This document shows positions 1-5,119 of a DNA stretch of 5,119 nucleotides, piece after piece. Position 1 is the first letter of the stretch. Every line of letters begins with the position of its first letter. The stretch lies in assembly GCA_019347995.1 (NCBI GenBank), contig JAHWKH010000197.1:1-5119 (forward strand), written 5' to 3'. Under the pieces are notes generated by a model, which saw nothing but the letters and a program-made list of their open reading frames with translations, searched no databases and was not told the DNA's origin. This DNA comes from Gemmatimonadota bacterium. Lineage in GTDB: Bacteria; Gemmatimonadota; Gemmatimonadetes; Longimicrobiales; UBA6960. The translations under genes and the position numbers were made by a program.

Positions 1-585
<585 letters not shown>

Positions 586-696
586 GGGGCGCGCCGGCGG
601 CTCGGATCGTGCCAGGCAGTGTCCCCGTGGAGCCGGCCGGGCGCGAGCGAGGCGCCGCCCGTCCTCCTATGTTCGCCTCTTCGATCCTTGGATCCG

Positions 697-1672
697 ATGA
701 CGCCAGTGGACGCGCGCATGCCCACGACCGACCTGCCCGTGGACGCACTCGCCCGCCGCCTCGGCGGCGAGCGCCTGGAGCGGAACGTTCCGCTGGGACC
801 CATGACCACCTTCCGCGTCGGCGGTCCGGCCGCCCTGCTCTACCGGGCCCGCACGCCCGACGCGCTGGCCGAAGCGGTCCTGACCGCCCGGGAGGAGGGG
901 ATTCCCCATTTCCTGCTGGGCAGGGGCGCCAACATCCTGGTGGGGGACAAGGGCTTCCGCGGGCTCGTGATCCGCTGCGAGGTCGGCGGCATCGAGCGCG
1001 TGGGAGACACGGTGGTGAGGGCGGGAGCCGGCGTGGACACCTTTCCCCGACCTCATCGACGCCTGCTCGAAGCAGGGGCTGGGCGGGCTCCATCATTTCG
1101 TGGGCATTCCCAGCACGGTGGGCGGCGCGATCTGGCAGAACCTCCACTTCCTCTCGCCGGCCCCCGACCGGGAACGGACCTGTTTCGTCGAGGAGGTGCT
1201 GGCATCCGCCGAGATCCTCACGGAGGAGGGCGAGCGGAAGAGGGTGGGCGTGGAGTATTTCGAGTTCGGCTACGACGACTCCATCCTCCACCACCGCCAG
1301 GACGTGGTCCTCACCGCCGACTTCCGTCTGACGCCCTCCCCGGAGCAGGAGCTCCGGCGCGTGATACGGGAGAACCTCCAGTGGCGCGACGACCGCCATC
1401 CCGACCTGTGGCTGTACCCCTGCGCCGGGTCCATCTTCCAGAAGATCGAGGGCGTGGGGGCCGGCCGCCTCGTCGACCAGTGCGGGCTCAAGGGGCACGT
1501 CCACGAGAGCGGCCGGGCCATGATCTTCCAGCGCCACGCCAACATCATCGTCAACCTCGGGGGCGCGCGGGCATCGGACGTCCGCGGCCTCATCGAGCTG
1601 GCCCAGGAGACCGTGAGCCGCGAGCTGGGCTACGAGCTCGAGCCCGAGATCGGCTTCATCGGCGAGTTCTGA
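697..1672 (+). CDS. murB: UDP-N-acetylenolpyruvoylglucosamine reductase MurB, split by a +1 frameshift
   Basis: MurB is the cytosolic FAD/NADPH enzyme that reduces UDP-GlcNAc-enolpyruvate to UDP-MurNAc in peptidoglycan synthesis. Restoring one base gives 324 residues, a normal length. Family signatures are PLGPMTTFRVGGPA (32-45) and LGRGANILVGDKGFRGL (74-90) in the FAD domain, then GIPSTVGGAIWQN (136-148). The substrate domain has YPCAGSIF, with the expected catalytic Ser at about 245, and LEPEIGFIGEF at the C-terminus, with the expected Glu at about 317. The 5' part is read in frame 1 up to about 1047 and the 3' part in frame 2 from about 1049 to TGA 1670-1672. An ATG at 1100 lies inside the second part and should not be taken as the true start. 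I chose ATG 697; ATG 718 is also possible, and neither has a clear ribosome binding site. The usual Tyr-Arg-x-Ser motif reads Tyr-Asp-Asp-Ser (192-195). No other murein genes are adjacent. Confidence 0.88.
1042..1048 (+). other. Frameshift site in murB (TTTCCCC run)
   Basis: Reading from the murB start gives ...GAGVDTFP, then a nonsense MurB sequence. Dropping one base in TTTCCCC (for example one C of 1045-1048) gives VDTFPDLIDACSKQGLGG and continues as a good MurB to the end. The extra base in two adjoining short homopolymers suits a sequencing or consensus error, or a recent mutation, since both halves remain well conserved. Programmed +1 slippage at CCC-C is conceivable but not expected in this gene. 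Confidence 0.85.
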
Positions 1673-1675
1673 AGG

Positions 1676-2356
1676 TCAGCCGGCCCCGGTCACCAGCTCC
1701 GCCACGCGCCGCAGCGCCTCCTCATCGACCCGGTGACCTCCGGGGTGCTCGAGGACGGCGGCCTCCACGCCCCAGGACCGCAGGCGGGCCTCGTCCGCCG
1801 CCTCCTCGGCGGGGCGGCGCGTGCCGTCGGCGCTCCCCCGCACGACGACCAGGTCCAGCGCAGGGAAGCGCTCCCGGGCGCGGCCCTCGTCCAGGTCCGG
1901 GGGGAGGCTGTCGCCCCAGGCCACCAGGGCGTCGGCGGGCCACGCGCCCAGCGCCGACCAGCGCGCCGCCGTTGCCACGCCCTGGGAGAAGCCCAGCACC
2001 ACGAGCCGCACCGCCTTCCGGTCCACCCTCTCGAAGAGCCGCCCGGCGAGCCGATCGAGGTAGGCCACGTAGTCGGCGATCTCGGCCTCCCGGTCCTCCT
2101 TCGTCATCCACGTGGCCCCGACCCTCGAGGCGGGCCCGTGGCGCCCCACGCTGTCCTCCACGTAGAAGCGCGACAGGGCCTCGGGGGCGACGATCCAGCG
2201 GGTCCCGTCGTCCAGGACACCGAAGCGACGGAGGAATCGGGCCGCGAGCTGCCGGTAGCCGTGCAGCGCCACCCACACCTCCCGGGTGGACGCGCCGGGC
2301 TCGCCCAGCGTGCTGTAGCGGGCAGAGCGCTGGACCTGGATGCGATGCTCCCTCAC
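1676..2356 (-). CDS. Alpha/beta-hydrolase, small esterase (carboxylesterase/phospholipase-type)
   Basis: The product is 226 residues, the usual size for the small carboxylesterase/phospholipase (Abhydrolase_2-like) group. These are soluble enzymes that cleave carboxylic esters; the substrate here is unknown. Seen are the oxyanion-hole motif LHGY (31-34), the nucleophile elbow GFSQG with Ser124 (122-126), a likely acid Asp177 in RGSADG, and the His208 of PGGH, giving a complete Ser-Asp-His triad in the right order. No signal peptide is apparent, so it is probably cytosolic. GTG at 2356-2354 is chosen because it overlaps the TGA of the upstream membrane-protein gene by four bases (GTGA), an arrangement that favours translational coupling. 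The open frame runs further upstream, but that part overlaps the neighbouring genes and has no family resemblance. The stop lies three bases from the convergent murB stop. The fold is secure; the substrate is not. Confidence 0.85.
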   Translation of the reverse strand: MREHRIQVQRSARYSTLGEPGASTREVWVALHGYRQLAARFLRRFGVLDDGTRWIVAPEALSRFYVEDSVGRHGPASRVGATWMTKEDREAEIADYVAYLDRLAGRLFERVDRKAVRLVVLGFSQGVATAARWSALGAWPADALVAWGDSLPPDLDEGRARERFPALDLVVVRGSADGTRRPAEEAADEARLRSWGVEAAVLEHPGGHRVDEEALRRVAELVTGAG

Positions 2357-2724
2357 AGGATCCACTGCACGGCGGTCCAGCACAAGACGCCCAGGTGCGC
2401 CACCAGGAAGGCCATCAGCGCGATGCGGGGTCCGCGGCGCTCCACCATGGTCAGGTTGCGGAGCGTGAGCGCCAGGGGGACGGCGGCCAGCCATCCCAAC
2501 CAGGGGCCCACGTGGGCCGCCACGGCGGGCACCGGATCCCACAGTCGGGACGGCCCCTCCAGGATGCCCAGGGCGCGGAGGGTCCAGCCGACGACGAGGG
2601 GGAAGAGGACCATCGCCACCGGGGCCACCAGCACGGCGTTCAGGAAGAAGAGCCAGCCGGCAGGGGTCTCGACCCAGGGTGTCCCCGGGTCGGTGTCGGG
2701 AGGACGGGGCGGCAGGGGATCCAC
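2353..2724 (-). CDS. Small membrane protein, unrecognised family
   Basis: The product is 123 residues and I do not recognise its family. A proline-rich hydrophilic start (VDPLPPRPPDTDPG) precedes three likely membrane segments at about residues 24-50 (WLFFLNAVLVAPVAMVLF), 68-88 and 100-121 (ending CWTAVQWIL). Basic residues sit in the short loops (ERRGPR at 95-100). No catalytic or binding motif is visible. It lies 17 bases after the rfbC stop and overlaps the hydrolase start by four bases, so it is very probably co-transcribed with both. The start is uncertain. GTG 2724 has no evident ribosome binding site. A TTG at 2745 would overlap the rfbC stop as TTGA, has a weak GAG at suitable spacing, and would add seven residues. 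Real coding is supported by the sustained hydrophobic pattern and the packing between genes. Confidence 0.65.
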   Translation of the reverse strand: MDPLPPRPPDTDPGTPWVETPAGWLFFLNAVLVAPVAMVLFPLVVGWTLRALGILEGPSRLWDPVPAVAAHVGPWLGWLAAVPLALTLRNLTMVERRGPRIALMAFLVAHLGVLCWTAVQWIL

Positions 2725-2741
2725 GGGGCGGTGGGGACCGC

Positions 2742-3320
2742 TCAACGGCCGTCTCGTACGAAGGCGCCGAGGGTGAACGGGTTGTCGGCATCCGCGAGCG
2801 GCGGGAGCTCCAGGTCCTTCCTGGACAGCAGCGGCTCCGCGAGCGGCCAGGCCACCCCCACGTCGGGATCGTCCCAGCGCACCCCCCGCTCCAGATCGGG
2901 GGCGTATTCCGCGGTGACCTTGTAGAGCAGGTCGGCCTGCTCGCTCAGCACCGCGTAGCCGTGGGCGAAGCCGGGAGGCACCCACAGCGCCCGTCCGTCG
3001 TCTCCCGACAGCCCGACTCCGGCCCAGCGCCCGTACGTGGGCGAGTCCCGCCGCAGGTCCACGGCGACGTCGAACACCTCTCCGCGCACCACCCGCACGA
3101 GCTTGCCCTGGGCCCTGGGCGGCAGCTGGTAGTGCAGGCCGCGCAGGACCCCCCGGGACGAACGGGCGTGATTGTCCTGCACGAACGCCTCGGTGATGCC
3201 CGCCTCCGCGAAGGCCGAGCGCCGGTAGGTCTCGGCGAAGAAGCCGCGGTCGTCGCCGTGGCGGGTCTCCTCCACCAGGACGAGGCCCGGCAGGTCCAGC
3301 TCCTGGAATCGAAAGGGCAT
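2742..3320 (-). CDS. rfbC: dTDP-4-dehydrorhamnose 3,5-epimerase (RmlC/RfbC)
   Basis: The product is 192 residues, slightly above the roughly 180 usual for RmlC. This cytosolic cupin enzyme epimerises dTDP-4-keto-6-deoxyglucose at C3 and C5, the third step to dTDP-L-rhamnose for surface polysaccharide. Motifs in order are RGFFAETYRRSAF (25-37), QDNHARSSRGVLRGLHYQ (48-65) with the catalytic base His63 and Arg60, QGKLVRVVRGEVFDVAVD (71-88) with Lys73, WVPPGFAHGY (113-122), and DLLYKVTAEYAP with the expected acid Tyr133. SRKDL supplies Asp169, which in the family pairs with the catalytic His. All key residues are present, so the enzyme should be active. The ATG at 3320-3318 fits the family N-terminus; no ribosome binding site is seen before it. 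rmlA, rmlB and rmlD are not in the window, so the gene is apart from the usual cluster. It heads a three-gene minus-strand run. Confidence 0.96.
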   Translation of the reverse strand: MPFRFQELDLPGLVLVEETRHGDDRGFFAETYRRSAFAEAGITEAFVQDNHARSSRGVLRGLHYQLPPRAQGKLVRVVRGEVFDVAVDLRRDSPTYGRWAGVGLSGDDGRALWVPPGFAHGYAVLSEQADLLYKVTAEYAPDLERGVRWDDPDVGVAWPLAEPLLSRKDLELPPLADADNPFTLGAFVRDGR

Positions 3321-3327
3321 GGGGGAG

Positions 3328-3336
3328 AAGCTAGCA
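3328..3336 (-). promoter_or_regulatory. Possible extended -10 promoter element for rfbC, near-leaderless
   Basis: On the minus strand TGCTAGCTT matches an extended -10 (TGn-TAnnnT) and ends seven bases before the rfbC ATG. Transcription would then begin at or next to the start codon, which would explain why no ribosome binding site is seen. There is no convincing -35, and the motif is short, so support is weak. Confidence 0.3.
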
Positions 3337-3360
3337 AAAACACGCCTGCACCGCAGAGGC
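3336..3360 (-). terminator. Possible intrinsic terminator after the MATE gene
   Basis: On the minus strand GCCTCTGC, a GGT loop, and GCAGGC form a six-pair stem with a two-base bulge (3360-3344). It is followed by GTG and five Ts (3340-3336). It starts 12 bases after the MATE stop codon and ends 15 bases before the rfbC start. The stem is short and bulged, so termination may be partial. Confidence 0.4.
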
Positions 3361-3372
3361 CCGGGAGGGGGC

Positions 3373-4764
3373 TCATCCTTCTTCCAGCACCAGCCTCCTC
3401 AGCTCCCGCCCCAGGCGCTGCCGGATGCGCGCCAGCAGGGCCGCCGCGACCACGCCCAGCCCCGCCACCAGGCCCCACCACAGCCCCACCGGGCCCGCCC
3501 CCATGCGGAAGCCCAGCAGCAGGCTCACCGGCATGCCCAGCAGCCAGAAGCCAAGGACGTTGATGACCATCGGGGCGCGCGTGTCGCCCACGCCTCGCAG
3601 GACCGCCGACGCCACCACCTGGAGGCCGTCGAAGACCTGGAAGACCCCGGCGATGGGAATGAGCGTCACCGCCAGCCCCACCACGGCCGGATCCGTGGAG
3701 TACACCCGGGCCAGGAGCCCGGGACCGGTCAGGAAGGCCAGGGCAGTGAGCGCCATGAAGCCGCCCCCCACCGCCAGCCCCGCGCCGGCGCGGCGCCTCG
3801 CCTCCGGTGGATCCTCGGCGCCCACCGCCTGCCCCACCAGGACCGCCGTGGCCTGCGAGACGCCCAGGGGAACCATGAAGGTGAGGGACGCCAGGTTGAT
3901 GGCGATCTGGTGTCCCGCCATGGCCACCGTGCCCAGCCACCCCATGAGGACGGCGATGGCGGCGAAGGCCCCGTACTCCAGGGCGAACTGCACGCCCACC
4001 GGCAGCCCGAGGCGGAGCATCCGCTCCAGCGGCGCCCGGCGCAGGACCTCGGGCCTCAGCGAGCGGACGTGCTCGCCCAGGACCGGCCACGCCGCCACCA
4101 GCAGCGCGATGGCCATGAGCCAGCGCGACAGGGTCGAGGCCCAGCCCGAGCCCACGGCGCCCATGGGGGGCATCCCCAGGTTTCCATAGATGAGGGCCCA
4201 GTTGAGGCCGGCGTTGGCCAGGTTGGCCGCCACCACCGTGACGACGATCGGTCGCACGTGGCCCATCGCCTGGAGCGTCTGGCGGAAGACGACGAACACG
4301 AGGAACGGCACCACGCCCGGGATCGAGACCCGGACGTATCCCGCCGCCACCGGCACCACCTCCGCCGGCTGGCGCAGCACGGTGAACAGCCAGCGCGCCG
4401 GAAGCAGCGCCAGGATGGTGAGGGACGAGAGGATCAGCGCCAGCACCAGCCCCCGCTGGATGTTGCGCGTCACCGCGACCCGGTCCCCGGCGCCCACCGC
4501 CTGGCTCACCAACGGATCCAGGGCGAAGAGCACCCCCAGGGAGAACAGGGTCCCGGCGAAGAAGTGCAGGTTCCCCAGCGCCACGGCCGCGAGATCCCTG
4601 GGGCTCACGTGGCCCACCATCACGGTGTCCACGACGCCCATGAGCATCATGCCGACCTGCACTACGACCACGGGCAGCGCCAGGCGCAGCAGGATGCGCA
4701 CGTCCTCGGCCCCGGGGCGGAAGGCGCTGGCACCGGGGGAGGTGCGTGACGATCCCTGGGGCAT
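3373..4764 (-). CDS. MATE family multidrug/cation antiporter, NorM-type
   Basis: The product is 463 residues, matching the usual 450-470 of NorM/MdtK proteins. These inner-membrane pumps export cationic drugs or metabolites in exchange for Na+ or H+. About twelve hydrophobic segments are visible (roughly 23-49, 57-85, 103-125, 136-160, 171-193, 205-228, 253-275, 283-311, 325-353, 362-388, 398-420, 424-446), with the two-lobed repeat typical of MATE. Acidic residues aligned by motif with the NorM cation site are all present: Asp46 in MGVVDTVMVGHVS, Glu263 in LPVGVQFALEYGAF, and Asp379 in FDGLQVVASAVLRGVGDT. The ATG at 4764-4762 follows GGAGAG by six bases, a good ribosome binding site. A short hydrophilic N-tail (about 20 residues) precedes the first membrane segment. 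The actual substrate cannot be told from sequence. The gene looks intact. Confidence 0.95.
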   Translation of the reverse strand: MPQGSSRTSPGASAFRPGAEDVRILLRLALPVVVVQVGMMLMGVVDTVMVGHVSPRDLAAVALGNLHFFAGTLFSLGVLFALDPLVSQAVGAGDRVAVTRNIQRGLVLALILSSLTILALLPARWLFTVLRQPAEVVPVAAGYVRVSIPGVVPFLVFVVFRQTLQAMGHVRPIVVTVVAANLANAGLNWALIYGNLGMPPMGAVGSGWASTLSRWLMAIALLVAAWPVLGEHVRSLRPEVLRRAPLERMLRLGLPVGVQFALEYGAFAAIAVLMGWLGTVAMAGHQIAINLASLTFMVPLGVSQATAVLVGQAVGAEDPPEARRRAGAGLAVGGGFMALTALAFLTGPGLLARVYSTDPAVVGLAVTLIPIAGVFQVFDGLQVVASAVLRGVGDTRAPMVINVLGFWLLGMPVSLLLGFRMGAGPVGLWWGLVAGLGVVAAALLARIRQRLGRELRRLVLEEG

Positions 4765-4770
4765 GCGCGT

Positions 4771-4776
4771 CTCTCC
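4771..4776 (-). promoter_or_regulatory. Ribosome binding site of the MATE gene
   Basis: GGAGAG on the minus strand, six bases before ATG 4764, fits a Shine-Dalgarno site. It fixes this start, and it is the clearest ribosome binding site in the window. Confidence 0.7.
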
Positions 4777-4875
4777 GGGTGGCTGCCACGACGGCGGGCG
4801 GCTCCCGCGACGCGAGCGAGGCCTGCCACCCCGCTCCCTCCGGCGCGTTCCAGGGTCGCCGTCCCCCGCGACGAT

Positions 4876-4884
4876 TTATCCACA
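4876..4884 (+). other. Perfect DnaA-box 9-mer (TTATCCACA), isolated
   Basis: The sequence equals the high-affinity DnaA box of Escherichia coli. It lies in a locally AT-richer patch (about 4871-4925) of the divergent MATE/lipoprotein intergenic region. A DnaA-like string with one extra base (TTGTCCCACA on the minus strand, 4909-4918) lies 24 bases away. No cluster of boxes, dnaA or dnaN is present, so this is not evidence of an origin in itself. It could be a DnaA-regulated promoter, a titration site, or chance. Confidence 0.45.
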
Positions 4885-4941
4885 TTTGTCGAAGAGCCCG
4901 GAAACCCTTGTGGGACAACGCCTTTCGAGCTCACGACCTGG

Positions 4942-4957
4942 TGGAACGGGGGTTGCA
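4942..4957 (+). promoter_or_regulatory. Predicted sigma-54 (-24/-12) promoter upstream of the lipoprotein gene
   Basis: TGGAACG, four bases, then TTGCA matches the sigma-54 consensus TGGCACG-N4-TTGCW at all but one position. The essential GG (4943-4944) and GC (4955-4956) are at the required spacing. The predicted transcription start is near 4968, about 60 bases before the ATG at 5028, leaving a normal leader. Sigma-54 promoters need an enhancer-binding activator, and no such gene or binding site can be seen here. Location and orientation support a real promoter. Confidence 0.55.
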
Positions 4958-5027
4958 CTGTAAGAGGCCGCGAGGGGGCACCCGATGCGCCCCTGTCCCA
5001 GGACCGAAATCGGAGCCGATATCCTCT

Positions 5028-5119
5028 ATGTCGAAGACCCCCTTCCGCCAGATCGTCGCCGGCCTGGCCGTGGCCCTCGCGGCCGCCGCGACGGCGTGCG
5101 CGGAAGCCCCGGAGCCGGA
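5028..5119 (+). CDS. Predicted exported lipoprotein, N-terminal fragment (3' partial)
   Basis: Thirty residues are visible before the window ends. They form a lipoprotein-type signal peptide: a basic N-region (MSKTPFRQ), a hydrophobic core (IVAGLAVALAAAA) and a cysteine at residue 24 in ATAC, followed by AEAPEP. The box lacks the usual Leu at -3, so it is a degenerate lipobox. If cleaved and lipidated, the protein would be anchored to a membrane and exposed outside the cytoplasm. GGAG at 5012-5015 is the only ribosome-binding candidate, and its 12-base spacing is long. A sigma-54-like promoter lies about 70-85 bases upstream. The mature domain is outside the window, so no function can be given; a plain secreted protein is the alternative. 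Confidence 0.7.
   Translation, partial: MSKTPFRQIVAGLAVALAAAATACAEAPEP

Noticed and set aside
641..660. GC-rich hairpin (GGCGC...GCGCC) upstream of murB as a terminator for the first gene
   Set aside because: There is no T-run after it, and such short GC inverted repeats are common by chance in this composition.
669..674. TATGTT as a -10 box for murB
   Set aside because: No -35 at a suitable distance and no extended -10, so not better than chance.
619..2925. Very long plus-strand open frame (768 codons)
   Set aside because: Only its first part up to about 1047 is MurB. The rest is Arg/Pro/Gly-rich shadow sequence from the GC-rich codon bias, lying over the real murB frame and the antisense genes.
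3319..4749. Plus-strand open frame rich in His/Gln/Arg opposite the MATE gene
   Set aside because: It is the complement of hydrophobic codons of the MATE gene. There is no recognisable domain and no ribosome binding site.
4855..4872. GTCGC...GCGAC hairpin in the intergenic region
   Set aside because: Only five pairs with an eight-base loop and no T-run, so too weak to call a terminator or operator.
2945..4918. Long minus-strand open frame (657 codons) across the MATE and rfbC genes
   Set aside because: Low-complexity Gly/Ala/Arg/Pro sequence with no family motif. It overlaps two clearly real genes in another frame, so it is a GC-bias artefact.
4891..4960. Possible tRNA because of TTCGAGCTC resembling a T-loop
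   Set aside because: No acceptor, anticodon or D stems can be paired around it.
4985..5119. Alternative ATG at 4985 for the right-end gene
   Set aside because: It is in a different frame from the lipoprotein signal peptide and gives an Arg/Pro-rich shadow product.

Overview
This is a GC-rich bacterial window: G/C dominates third codon positions and GTG starts are used. It carries ordinary chromosomal genes plus two visibly damaged or mis-joined ones. The gene set (a bacterial MurB, an RmlC epimerase, a NorM-type MATE pump and a predicted lipoprotein) points to a bacterium with peptidoglycan and probably a two-membrane envelope. The style of the proteins would fit Gemmatimonadota or a similar soil lineage, but that is a guess from composition and general resemblance.

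Left part, plus strand. Positions 1-585 hold the 3' end of an open frame. It begins as the catalytic domain of methionyl-tRNA synthetase, up to and just past the KMSKS loop. It then changes in frame, at a shared Asn-Val-Ile-Glu-Pro-Leu stretch, into the C-terminal two thirds of an unrelated small beta-rich protein (DUF1579-like). After about 110 non-coding bases comes murB (697-1672). It is recognisable from end to end but split by one extra base near 1042-1048.

Middle part, minus strand. Reading leftward from 3320 are an RmlC/RfbC dTDP-sugar 3,5-epimerase, an unrecognised small membrane protein and a small alpha/beta-hydrolase. They are tightly packed; the last two overlap by four bases (GTGA), so they look like one operon. 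The hydrolase converges on murB with only three bases between the stop codons.

Right part. A complete NorM-type MATE multidrug/cation antiporter (3373-4764, minus) lies upstream of rfbC, with a possible terminator between them. The region 4765-5027 is a divergent intergenic stretch. It holds a perfect DnaA-box 9-mer and a strong sigma-54 (-24/-12) promoter match pointing at a predicted lipoprotein gene that starts at 5028 and runs off the window.

I see no mobile element, CRISPR array, RNA gene or defence system, and no clear sign of a wholly new system. The points most worth checking are the MetRS/DUF junction, the murB frameshift, and the sigma-54 and DnaA-box signals.
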